Virus record (IMG/VR): IMGVR_UViG_3300013100_000002
Span: 1 to 55,808 of that record
Strand: one strand, 5' to 3'
Length of the DNA: 55,808 nt
Origin: a virus
Under the pieces are notes generated by a model. The model saw only the letters and a list, made by a program, of their open reading frames with translations, was not told the origin of the DNA and did no database searches. Position 1 is the first letter of the stretch, and every line of letters starts with the position of its first letter. This document shows positions 1 through 5,090 of the stretch, in pieces. A program made the translations under genes and the position numbers.

Positions 1-64
1 CAGGGCTCGAACCTGCGACCTGCCGATTAACAGTCGGACGCTCTGCCAACTGAGCTACCCGGGA
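1..64 (-). tRNA. tRNA-Asn (GTT), 5' part only
   Basis: This is the left-end duplicate of the tRNA at 55674-55749. Only the 5' part through the T-arm is present here; the 3' acceptor strand and CCA lie at the other end of the linearised circle. It is not an independent gene. Confidence 0.85.
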
Positions 65-123
65 CCGCGTTGTGAGGGGCGCGGCGCCCCTTGCTCCCGA
101 TCAAGGACTCGAACCTCGATTAC
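1..123. repeat. Terminal redundancy, left copy
   Basis: Bases 1-123 are identical to 55686-55808. The repeat cuts through tRNA-Asn, which is whole only in the right copy, so the natural molecule is circular or was closed by assembly, with about 55,685 unique bases. It could instead be a real short terminal repeat, but the cut inside a tRNA and between tRNA genes favours an assembly overlap. Confidence 0.9.
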
Positions 124-165
124 CTGATCCAGAATCAGGCGTCCTGCCAATTGGACGAATCGGGA
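94..165 (-). tRNA. tRNA-Gln (CTG)
   Basis: The cloverleaf folds with acceptor stem TCCCGAT/ATCGGGA, anticodon stem CCTGA/TCAGG, loop TTCTGGA (anticodon CTG, Gln) and a T-arm with loop TTCGAGT. The discriminator is G and CCA is not encoded. It is co-oriented with tRNA-Asn and lies between the Acb2-like gene and the terminase across the circle junction. Phage tRNAs of this kind can replace host tRNAs cleaved by defence nucleases or adjust codon supply. Confidence 0.9.
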
Positions 166-169
166 CCGC

Positions 170-421
170 TCAGGCCGACGGACCTGTGGCGAAGATGGCG
201 CGGTTGGCGCGCATCGAGACATCCTCGAGCGCGGTCTGTGCGAGCGACTGGTTCCGCGAGCGCGGAGTGTTCTCTTCGATCGCGACGGCGAGCTGCACGA
301 CGAGGTCGTTGATCTTCGCGACGGCGGCGCGTTGCTCGTCCGTCGGCGGCTTGCCGGCGCTCGCGGTGATGAACCGCTGACGAGCTCGGTCCTCGGCGGT
401 CTCGTTCGTGGGGGAAGCCAT
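170..421 (-). CDS. Probable Acb2-family anti-CBASS cyclic-nucleotide sponge
   Basis: This 83-residue acidic, helical protein carries the signature of the Acb2/Tad1 hairpin family: 'INDLVVQLAVAIEEN' followed by 'SRNQSLAQTALEDVSMRANR' and 'AI' (residues about 36-77). Family members are small oligomeric proteins that bind the cyclic oligonucleotides made by CBASS or Thoeris and so block effector activation in the cytoplasm. The ATG follows AAGGAGACACC. It lies between an HExxH protein and the tRNAs, upstream of the terminase in the leftward unit. Family assignment is from motif memory; ligand range cannot be told from sequence. Confidence 0.72.
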   Translation of the reverse strand: MASPTNETAEDRARQRFITASAGKPPTDEQRAAVAKINDLVVQLAVAIEENTPRSRNQSLAQTALEDVSMRANRAIFATGPSA

Positions 422-434
422 GGTGTCTCCTTCG

Positions 435-854
435 TCAGTGGATGAGGTGGTGCCGGTACAGGCCGGCGATGACCTCGGAGGTGAGGTCGCCGATCATGTA
501 CGCGAGAGGTTCGTGGTTGCCGATGAGGTACGTGCGAGCTCGGCTGTGCCACCCCGCGACGCAGTCCATGAAGAAGAACGCGGCCGCAGCGTGTGTCGAC
601 TCGTGCGCGACGGTGCGCGTCGTGAGCTGCCCCGTCCAGAGGCGCATCACGACGATCGGCGTCCGGTCTGGCCGTGGCCACGGGAAGCCGCCGTACGCCA
701 CTCCCCCGGCGATGCCGTCGTCTGGGTCGTATTCGTGGCCTCGGTGCTTCTGATGCGCCCGGGCCATCTCTTCGCGGTCGTCGTAGACGTGCACCCAGAC
801 CTGTCGGCGGATGCCGCTCGCTCGAGTGGCGACCCGGAACCGGACGAATGCCAT
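435..854 (-). CDS. HExxH zinc-metallopeptidase-like protein
   Basis: This 139-residue protein has 'TVAHESTHAA' at about residues 88-97, an HExxH zinc-binding motif, followed about 30 residues later by 'NHEPLAYMIG', whose Glu could be the third ligand as in gluzincin-like minimal peptidases. There is no signal peptide, so it is probably cytoplasmic. The ATG at 854 follows GAGG at good spacing; a longer reading upstream is low-complexity and unlikely. It is first in the leftward unit that continues into the Acb2-like gene, the tRNAs and the terminase. The substrate is unknown; it could be a degenerate or regulatory protein. Confidence 0.75.
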   Translation of the reverse strand: MAFVRFRVATRASGIRRQVWVHVYDDREEMARAHQKHRGHEYDPDDGIAGGVAYGGFPWPRPDRTPIVVMRLWTGQLTTRTVAHESTHAAAAFFFMDCVAGWHSRARTYLIGNHEPLAYMIGDLTSEVIAGLYRHHLIH

Positions 855-966
855 GCGATCGCCTCGATTCGGGGCCGGGCTCGAACCCCCCAGACCCGCG
901 CGCACCGCGAGAGGCAGAACGCTTGCGGGCGGGGAGCGGAGGGGGGTGGGGGGTGGTGCCCCCCAT

Positions 967-985
967 GTGTCGGGTCGGTTGACAC
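967..985. repeat. Inverted repeat GTGTC-N9-GACAC, copy 1
   Basis: Perfect 5-bp arms flank a 9-bp spacer, and the right arm overlaps a TTGACA hexamer. It matches the second copy 54 bp away in arm sequence and spacer length. The half-site GTGTC also forms the operators of the lysogeny switch, though there the spacer is 6 bp, so the same or a related regulator may bind both. Confidence 0.5.
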
Positions 986-1020
986 TGGCGCGGTGTCCTG
1001 CGGCGTGTGGCGGGCGGTGG

Positions 1021-1039
1021 GTGTCGTATCTCTTGACAC
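1021..1039. repeat. Inverted repeat GTGTC-N9-GACAC, copy 2
   Basis: Same arms and spacer length as the copy at 967-985, again with TTGACA overlapping the right arm. The spacers differ in sequence, so only the arms are conserved, as expected of a dimer-binding operator. Confidence 0.5.
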
Positions 1040-1225
1040 GTGCCGCCTGTACGGGGGTGTGTGTAAAGGGGGGCGACACGGGGCGTGTGTACGGCGTGGG
1101 CGTGACAGGCGGGGCGACGGTGGGCGTGTGTCTGTCGTGTCTGTGAGGTAGAGGCGTGTCTGCTACTCGCAGCGGGGCATCGATGCCGGCCGGCGTGGGT
1201 GTGTGGATGAATCTCAGATCAGGGG

Positions 1226-1254
1226 TAGACAACACACACGGTCGTGTGTATAGT
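1226..1254 (+). promoter_or_regulatory. Sigma70-like promoter of the rightward operon
   Basis: TAGACA (1226-1231) and TATAGT (1249-1254) are separated by exactly 17 bp. The spacer holds a perfect inverted repeat, ACACACG-GT-CGTGTGT (1234-1249), placed as an operator would be. The predicted start, about 1261, coincides with the first base of the leader hairpin, so the transcript would begin with that hairpin. Confidence 0.65.
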
Positions 1255-1260
1255 TATGAA

Positions 1261-1282
1261 TGTCGGAAGTGAAACACCGACA
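1261..1282 (+). promoter_or_regulatory. GTGAAACA-loop leader hairpin, copy 1
   Basis: TGTCGG and CCGACA pair around the 10-nt loop AAGTGAAACA. The sequence CCAACCGAAG follows. The hairpin sits at the predicted 5' end of the operon transcript. Sister hairpins with other stem sequences but the same loop lie upstream of later genes. Confidence 0.6.
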
Positions 1283-1335
1283 CCCAACCGAAGACATCAC
1301 CCGCAGCACGCGGGCACACACAAGGGATAGGCACC

Positions 1336-1572
1336 ATGGCTACCAAGACACTCACGGGCACCGTCGCACGCGTCATCAGGCACGGGCACACGGTCTACGG
1401 CAACCCCATCATGTCCATCGTTCTCGACGGTGATGAGTGGGGTGCCTCGCACCGCATCAGCGACAACGCTTCGATGGTCTACGAAATCGAGAACCCGGAA
1501 TTTCGGGATGATCCGCACACGTTCGCACTCACCCGCGCGGGACGTATCTCCCACGTCATCCGGGAGCGTTGA
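1336..1572 (+). CDS. Hypothetical small protein, first gene of rightward operon
   Basis: 78 residues with no family I recognise. It starts 'MATKTLTGTVARVIRHG', loosely similar to the N-terminus of the next gene ('MATLTATGVIVRVRASG'), which hints at an old duplication. The start is preceded by AAGGGATAGGCACC, close to the GGGATAGG start-associated sequence of cluster K mycobacteriophages, though the resemblance may be chance. The stop is 2 nt before the next ATG, so the two are probably cotranslated. Confidence 0.75.
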   Translation: MATKTLTGTVARVIRHGHTVYGNPIMSIVLDGDEWGASHRISDNASMVYEIENPEFRDDPHTFALTRAGRISHVIRER

Positions 1573-1574
1573 CC

Positions 1575-1790
1575 ATGGCCACGCTCACCGCTACCGGGGT
1601 CATCGTTCGCGTCCGTGCCAGCGGGGCAGAGTACGGCATGCATGACGAATGCGCCGATGCCCTGATTTCGGCCATCGTCGCCACCGGATACAGCGTGCTT
1701 TCCGATGACATGCCCGCTGTCATCATCGGGCCGTTGTTCGCTCCCGCTGACGAATGGACGTGCGCGCACAGCGATTGCGCGCACCGCTGA
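1575..1790 (+). CDS. Hypothetical small protein
   Basis: 71 residues, no recognised domain. The ATG at 1575 is preferred over a TTG two codons upstream that overlaps the previous stop. The N-terminus resembles that of the preceding gene. A structured element begins 8 nt after its stop codon. Confidence 0.7.
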   Translation: MATLTATGVIVRVRASGAEYGMHDECADALISAIVATGYSVLSDDMPAVIIGPLFAPADEWTCAHSDCAHR

Positions 1791-1797
1791 CATCTCC

Positions 1798-1841
1798 CCC
1801 GTGACCGCGTAGGCGGCATCCGGATCACGACCGGGCACGGG
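1798..1841 (+). ncRNA. Three-way-junction RNA element, copy A
   Basis: P1 is CCCGTG (1798-1803) with CACGGG (1836-1841). P2 is CCGC-GTAG-GCGG (1805-1816). After a CAT linker, P3 is CCGG (1820-1823) with CCGG (1831-1834) around a loop containing TCACG, and a single G joins P3 to P1. It lies immediately after a stop codon and about 45 nt upstream of the next gene. Three other copies share the plan with different, compensated stems. Class and function are unknown. Confidence 0.6.
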
Positions 1842-1886
1842 ACACGGCAGGATGAAACCACGTCTTGCACAACCGAAGGGAACACC

Positions 1887-2234
1887 ATGAACACGCCGAA
1901 CGGATACCGCGCCGCACACGTCATCCTGGGTGACAGCGAGCGTCTTCCCGCTTTCCTCCCGACGGATGGGCGTCACTGGAATGGGTTTGCGTTGCCCATC
2001 TTCGATGTCGCCGCGCTCGCAGAGCATCGGGAGATCCTCGCGAGCATCTTCCCGGATGAGCCGGATAACGAAGACGCTCCCGTGCTGTCGTGGGTCGGTG
2101 ACCGCCCGTCGGTGATCTATCCCGAGTGGCCGGATGTTGACGAAGTGCACGATGTCGTCATCGATGGCGCGGCGTTCGTCGGGATCGGTGGCGGATTCGT
2201 CTGGGAGGAATGGGACGCCGACGCCGACGCGTAA
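1887..2234 (+). CDS. Hypothetical acidic protein
   Basis: 115 residues, strongly acidic towards the C-terminus, no recognised domain and no membrane segment. The ATG is preceded by ACAACCGAAGGGAACACC, containing the GAAGGGAA ribosome-binding motif shared by several genes in this operon. It is flanked upstream by a three-way-junction element and downstream by a GTGAAACA hairpin. Confidence 0.78.
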   Translation: MNTPNGYRAAHVILGDSERLPAFLPTDGRHWNGFALPIFDVAALAEHREILASIFPDEPDNEDAPVLSWVGDRPSVIYPEWPDVDEVHDVVIDGAAFVGIGGGFVWEEWDADADA

Positions 2235-2268
2235 CCCGCTCCCCTACTTACATCACCTCCGGGAAGTG

Positions 2269-2288
2269 AAACACCCGGGGATCACACC
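2269..2288 (+). promoter_or_regulatory. GTGAAACA-loop leader hairpin, copy 2
   Basis: CCGGG and CCCGG pair around the loop AAGTGAAACA, followed by CCAACCGAAAG before the next gene's ATG at 2312. There is no three-way junction in this gap, so the hairpin can occur without it. Confidence 0.55.
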
Positions 2289-2311
2289 CAACCGAAAGAA
2301 AGAGAATCATC

Positions 2312-2743
2312 ATGCGTACATCACACAAGACCGGTCTTGCACTCATCGGCGGAATGGTCGCGGGCGTCGCGCTCATGTTCACCGTCGCGGCGACGGATGC
2401 CGACACGGTGCCGAAAGATCAGGACACAGTCACGGTTGCACCCGTCGAGACGATTGCACCCGCTCCCGAGGTCGTGGAAGCTCCCCCGGTCGTCGCGGTG
2501 CCGGAACCCGTCGAGACGGTTGCACCCGTGCCGACGCCCGCGGAAACGATCTCGCCCGTTCCCGAGACACCCGAGTGCGAGGATGCCGCCGTAGCGTGCG
2601 GGCCTGTCGCGACGTGGGATGACGGACGGCTGATCTGCGGGACGAACGCGGCACCCGCGATCGATCAGGATCGATATGGCAATTGGTGGGCGTATTGCGA
2701 GCCTGCCATGGTGAATGACGACGGCACGCTCTGGCAGGGCTGA
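2312..2743 (+). CDS. Predicted secreted or membrane-anchored Pro-rich protein
   Basis: 143 residues. A short basic N-terminus and a hydrophobic segment (about residues 8-26) form a signal peptide or membrane anchor. A Pro/Val/Thr-rich repetitive linker follows (about 30-85, repeated 'VAP/PVETVAP' units), then a C-terminal part with four cysteines that could form disulfides ('ECEDAAVAC', 'LICGTN', 'WWAYCEP'). Such a protein would work at or outside the membrane. A role in host-surface change or superinfection exclusion is possible but only inferred. Confidence 0.78.
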   Translation: MRTSHKTGLALIGGMVAGVALMFTVAATDADTVPKDQDTVTVAPVETIAPAPEVVEAPPVVAVPEPVETVAPVPTPAETISPVPETPECEDAAVACGPVATWDDGRLICGTNAAPAIDQDRYGNWWAYCEPAMVNDDGTLWQG

Positions 2744-2752
2744 CAGCACGAC

Positions 2753-2798
2753 CCCGTGTCATCGCGTAGGCGACGACGGTTCACGACCGGGACACGGG
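2753..2798 (+). ncRNA. Three-way-junction RNA element, copy B
   Basis: P1 is CCCGTGTC (2753-2760) with GACACGGG (2791-2798), 8 bp. P2 is CGC-GTAG-GCG (2763-2772). P3 is CGGT/ACCG around TCACG (2777-2789), joined to P1 by one G. It begins 9 nt after the preceding stop codon and is followed within 8 nt by a GTGAAACA hairpin. Confidence 0.62.
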
Positions 2799-2805
2799 AC
2801 AGCAT

Positions 2806-2823
2806 CGGGAAGTGAAACACCCG
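2806..2823 (+). promoter_or_regulatory. GTGAAACA-loop leader hairpin, copy 3
   Basis: CGGG and CCCG pair around AAGTGAAACA. GACCGAAGGGAA follows at once and supplies the RBS of the next gene, so hairpin and RBS may be one unit. Confidence 0.58.
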
Positions 2824-2845
2824 GGCACGACCGAAGGGAATGACG

Positions 2846-3418
2846 ATGAGCGCATACAAGGATGATTTCTCGGCATGGGCGGAATATGTCGCGGGTGAAC
2901 TTGCGAAGTTCTACGATCACACGGGCGGCATCACGTATCTATTCCAGAACACGCCCCGCGCGAACGCGTGGCTTGCCCGGGCGGCATCGCGTGGCATGAC
3001 GACGGAACAGGCCGCTTTCTACGGTGCCCCGCACATGGTGCGCGGGCTGGTGACGTCCGAATTCCGGCAATGGTGGATTGAGCACTGGGGAACGGAGCGT
3101 GTGACGTTCTCCGAGTGGCGGGAGCGCGCGGCAGAGCAGCGGGAGCAAGTCGCGTGGGAGGAATCCGCAGAGCGCGCGTTGGATCAGCTTGAGATGTTGC
3201 GTCGCCTCACGTCAGAGCGTGACGCGCTCATTCTCGACGCGGCGTCGAAGGGGGCGACGAAGGTCGCGATTGCCCGGGCGGTCGGTCTGTCGCGTCAGCA
3301 AATCCACACGATCCTCGCGAACGCGACCGTGCCCGATGTTGCGCCGTTCGCCGAGTGGGAGCAGAGCGCGCCGACGACGGTGGAAGCCGACGCCGAGGTG
3401 TGGGGCGAGGTGTTCTAG
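2846..3418 (+). CDS. Predicted helix-turn-helix DNA-binding protein
   Basis: 190 residues. The C-terminal part, about residues 118-165, reads as a helix-turn-helix ('ATKVAIARAVGLSRQQIHTI'), like the recognition region of sigma factors or resolvases. The first two thirds are helical, with many Trp and Glu, and are unrecognised. The ATG at 2846 is chosen over 2840 because GAAGGGA would be too close to the earlier one. It is a candidate regulator of this operon or of the nearby repeats. Confidence 0.72.
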   Translation: MSAYKDDFSAWAEYVAGELAKFYDHTGGITYLFQNTPRANAWLARAASRGMTTEQAAFYGAPHMVRGLVTSEFRQWWIEHWGTERVTFSEWRERAAEQREQVAWEESAERALDQLEMLRRLTSERDALILDAASKGATKVAIARAVGLSRQQIHTILANATVPDVAPFAEWEQSAPTTVEADAEVWGEVF

Positions 3419-3428
3419 TTGCAGGATC

Positions 3429-3473
3429 GCACGTTCCGCGTAGGCGGCATCCGGCGTCATGGCCGGGACGTGC
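3429..3473 (+). ncRNA. Three-way-junction RNA element, copy C
   Basis: P1 is GCACGT (3429-3434) with ACGTGC (3468-3473), unrelated in sequence to copies A and B but still paired. P2 is CCGC-GTAG-GCGG (3436-3447). After CAT, P3 is CCGGC/GCCGG around GTCATG (3451-3466), with a single-G joint to P1. It starts 10 nt after the preceding stop. Confidence 0.62.
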
Positions 3474-3494
3474 ACGGTTGCAGATTGCAGCTCT

Positions 3495-3512
3495 CGGCAC
3501 GTGAAACAGCCG
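3495..3512 (+). promoter_or_regulatory. GTGAAACA-loop leader hairpin, copy 4
   Basis: CGGC and GCCG pair around ACGTGAAACA. TCGAAGGGAAG follows and serves as RBS. The stem differs from copies 1-3 at paired positions while the loop is kept. Confidence 0.58.
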
Positions 3513-3535
3513 GGATGTCGAAGGGAAGTTGCACC

Positions 3536-3793
3536 ATGTTCGCATCACAGGATCTCGCCATTCGGCCTACCGCCGAGGGCTGGGATGAGCCGACGAATGA
3601 GCCGAACCCGATCCTGGTGGAGATCCGCCGGGTCTACCGGGCGAACGGGTGGAAGTTGCGGCCGGCGCTCGAGCTGCGGTTGCTCGACACGACCTATCCG
3701 AACGCACGGCCCGATCAGATCGCCCATGCTCGCGAGGTACTCACGCGTTGCATGACGGCGCGGTTGCCGCATCGGAAGTTGCGTCGGCGATGA
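3536..3793 (+). CDS. Hypothetical small protein
   Basis: 85 residues, unrecognised, predicted mostly helical with a basic C-terminus ('LPHRKLRRR'). The ATG at 3536 follows GAAGGGAAGTTGCACC. Its stop overlaps the next gene's start (ATGATGA), so the two are translationally coupled. Confidence 0.72.
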   Translation: MFASQDLAIRPTAEGWDEPTNEPNPILVEIRRVYRANGWKLRPALELRLLDTTYPNARPDQIAHAREVLTRCMTARLPHRKLRRR

Positions 3794-3957
3794 TGCTCGA
3801 GGGGCTCTTGCAGCCGCCCGTTGCGTCGCCCGAGTACGAGCGGCAGTTGCAGCCGCTCGCCGGCGTGCGGTGGCCGCAGGGCGAGCGCAGGGCGCCGGTG
3901 GCGGGCGAAGTTGCGATGTTCGACGTCACCGATCCGGGCGTATTGCAGGACTGGTGA
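3790..3957 (+). CDS. Hypothetical small protein, coupled to the preceding gene
   Basis: 55 residues, unrecognised. Its ATG overlaps the TGA of the upstream gene, and it probably depends on that gene's translation. The next element downstream is a GTGAAACA hairpin. Confidence 0.6.
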   Translation: MMLEGLLQPPVASPEYERQLQPLAGVRWPQGERRAPVAGEVAMFDVTDPGVLQDW

Positions 3958-3967
3958 CATGAAGATG

Positions 3968-4008
3968 CCCCGGCTCGACCTCCGATGGAGGGTGAAACAG
4001 AGCCGGGG
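3968..4008 (+). promoter_or_regulatory. GTGAAACA leader hairpin with nested stem, copy 5
   Basis: The outer stem CCCCGGCTC/GAGCCGGGG (9 bp) encloses an inner stem CCTCC-GAT-GGAGG, and GTGAAACA lies directly before the 3' strand of the outer stem, as in the other copies. CCAACCGAAGGGAA follows and precedes the ATG at 4037. Confidence 0.58.
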
Positions 4009-4036
4009 CGTGGAATCCAACCGAAGGGAAGGAACC

Positions 4037-4273
4037 ATGAGCGATTCTACAGCGCATGGGATGATTGCAGGTATGACCGATCAGTACCTAGGGCCAGCCG
4101 GAGTTGCGGCACGCATCGGTGTTGCGCCGGCGACGGTGCGCGGGTACGCGGCTCAGGGGAAGATGCCTCCGGCTGACGTCAAGATCGACGCGAACTCGGG
4201 ATGGTCGGAAGAGACGATCGAGGCGTGGATTGCGAGCCGCCCGGGTCGCGGCGTCCGCACGCCGGCCGACTGA
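4037..4273 (+). CDS. Small HTH protein, MerR/excisionase-like
   Basis: 78 residues. 'YLGPAGVAARIGVAPATVRG' (about residues 18-37) is a typical winged-helix or MerR-type turn, and the C-terminus has the pattern 'W-x-x-x-T-I-E-A-W' common in excisionase-like and small phage HTH proteins. It is last in the rightward operon and probably binds DNA as a regulator. It is distinct from the excisionase candidate at 27474-27662. Confidence 0.75.
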   Translation: MSDSTAHGMIAGMTDQYLGPAGVAARIGVAPATVRGYAAQGKMPPADVKIDANSGWSEETIEAWIASRPGRGVRTPAD

Positions 4274-4276
4274 ATT

Positions 4277-4304
4277 GCACCTACGGGAGCAATCCCGGGT
4301 GCCG
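4277..4304 (+). terminator. Possible terminator of the rightward operon
   Basis: GCACC pairs with GGTGC and GGGA with TCCC around GCAA, followed on the plus strand by GTCGTCTCTTT. It lies between convergent genes and overlaps the 3' end of the HNH gene. The stem has a bulge and the T-tract is interrupted, so this is tentative. Confidence 0.35.
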
Positions 4305-4589
4305 TCGTCTCTTTGCAGCTCTCCGACGCGCCGACGCGGCCTGACCGCCTTCTGACGAGCTCTTCACGCGGTGGTGGTACTCGCAGAGAGATTGCAGGTT
4401 CGAGGGCGAGTGGTCGTGGGACCGGCTCTGATCCTTGTGGTCGACCTGATTCGCGTATTGCAAGCATTTGCGTTCGGTGTCGACGCGCACGTGCTGGCAC
4501 TGGTGCCGGTCGCGGGTGAGGATGAACTTGCAGATCTGGGGCCAGTCGGGGGGAAGTTGCGACTTCCGGTTCGACGTCGACCATGCCAC
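4281..4589 (-). CDS. HNH endonuclease
   Basis: 102 residues. The HNH fold is visible: 'QCQH...RKC' then 'ANQVDHKD' and 'SNLQSLCEYHHRVKS', with a basic tail. HNH proteins nick or cut DNA; in phages they act in packaging, homing or recombination. The GTG at 4589 follows GAGAGG. It is the last gene of the long leftward operon and not next to the terminase, so a homing or recombination role is more likely than packaging. Confidence 0.82.
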   Translation of the reverse strand: MAWSTSNRKSQLPPDWPQICKFILTRDRHQCQHVRVDTERKCLQYANQVDHKDQSRSHDHSPSNLQSLCEYHHRVKSSSEGGQAASARRRAAKRRRHPGLLP

Positions 4590-4594
4590 GGCGG

Positions 4595-4738
4595 TCAGCC
4601 TCTCGTGTTGCGTGCTGCGCGGGTCTCGGCGGCGGCGAGGATCTCGCACTCGTCGGCGGCTAGTTGCGCCTTCCACGATGCGCCGCAGTCGCGGCACAGG
4701 AACTCGGCGTCGGTTGCCGGTTCGGTGGTGATGCTCAC
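4595..4738 (-). CDS. Small zinc-ribbon-like protein
   Basis: 47 residues with 'FLCRDCGASWKAQLAADECE', a CxxC pair plus a further Cys that could hold zinc. A GTG start follows GGAGGTCGAA, and GTGA overlaps the stop of the upstream gene. Function unknown. Confidence 0.6.
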   Translation of the reverse strand: MSITTEPATDAEFLCRDCGASWKAQLAADECEILAAAETRAARNTRG

Positions 4739-4893
4739 TTCGACCTCCGTGCGAGGATGCGGGCCATGATCTCGGGGCCGGTGATGAGGCCGAGGCCGAG
4801 GGGATCGCCGTAGCGGGCGGTCGGTGTCTTGCGTGCTTTCGCGTACGGGATGCCGGCGCGCTTGCGGGCCTTCCGAGCTGTGTTGCTCACCAT
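4735..4893 (-). CDS. Hypothetical small basic protein
   Basis: 52 residues, very basic N-terminal half ('MVSNTARKARKRAG') and a C-terminus with 'GLGLITGPEIMARIL'. The ATG at 4893 follows AGGAG and overlaps the end of the upstream gene. Possibly nucleic-acid binding; no family recognised. Confidence 0.62.
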   Translation of the reverse strand: MVSNTARKARKRAGIPYAKARKTPTARYGDPLGLGLITGPEIMARILARRSK

Positions 4894-5090
4894 TGCTCCT
4901 GTGAGGTCTCGACGCCGTGGTGGTAGGTCCGGTATCGCGGTTTGCAGTCGGGGTGGGTCGCGGGCGGGTTGTGCGTGAACACCCATGCGATTGCGTTCTC
5001 GGCGAGGCGGCGGTCGATGGCGGGTTGCCAGACGATGTAGCCGATGATCGTCGCGGTGATGCCCGCGACGATGCCGAGGATGACGCGCAT
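4887..5090 (-). CDS. Hypothetical single-pass membrane protein
   Basis: 67 residues. 'MRVILGIVAGITATIIGYIV' at the N-terminus is a membrane segment, followed by a soluble tail with 'NPPATHPDCKPRYRTYHHG'. The start has no strong RBS (GGCGG at 8 nt). Its leader to the right holds a strong hairpin at 5217-5259. Confidence 0.62.
   Translation of the reverse strand: MRVILGIVAGITATIIGYIVWQPAIDRRLAENAIAWVFTHNPPATHPDCKPRYRTYHHGVETSQEQW

Larger units (their letters stand above)
855..1225. promoter_or_regulatory. Divergent intergenic control region with inverted repeats
   Basis: This gene-free stretch separates the leftward unit (HExxH protein, Acb2, tRNAs, terminase) from the rightward operon. It is rich in GT/AC runs and in GTGTC/GACAC half-sites. 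Two 19-bp inverted repeats of form GTGTC-N9-GACAC lie at 967-985 and 1021-1039, each with a TTGACA overlapping its right half. I read it as regulator-binding DNA that probably includes the leftward promoter, but I cannot place a convincing -10 for that direction. Confidence 0.5.

Noticed and set aside
855-905. A tRNA T-arm-like stretch (TTCGAGC after a G-run) on the minus strand
   Set aside because: The T-stem does not pair beyond two bases and no acceptor or anticodon arm can be drawn, so it is not a tRNA, at best a remnant.
1261-4008. Reading the GTGAAAC hairpins as CRISPR repeats, since many CRISPR repeats end in GAAAC
   Set aside because: Spacing is irregular, real genes lie between the copies, stem sequences differ from copy to copy and there are no uniform spacers or cas genes.
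3419-4740. Strong local enrichment of TTGC (about 28 in 1.3 kb)
   Set aside because: It might reflect codon use or site avoidance (TTGCAG instead of CTGCAG), but I could not count it reliably against the rest of the genome, so I do not claim it.
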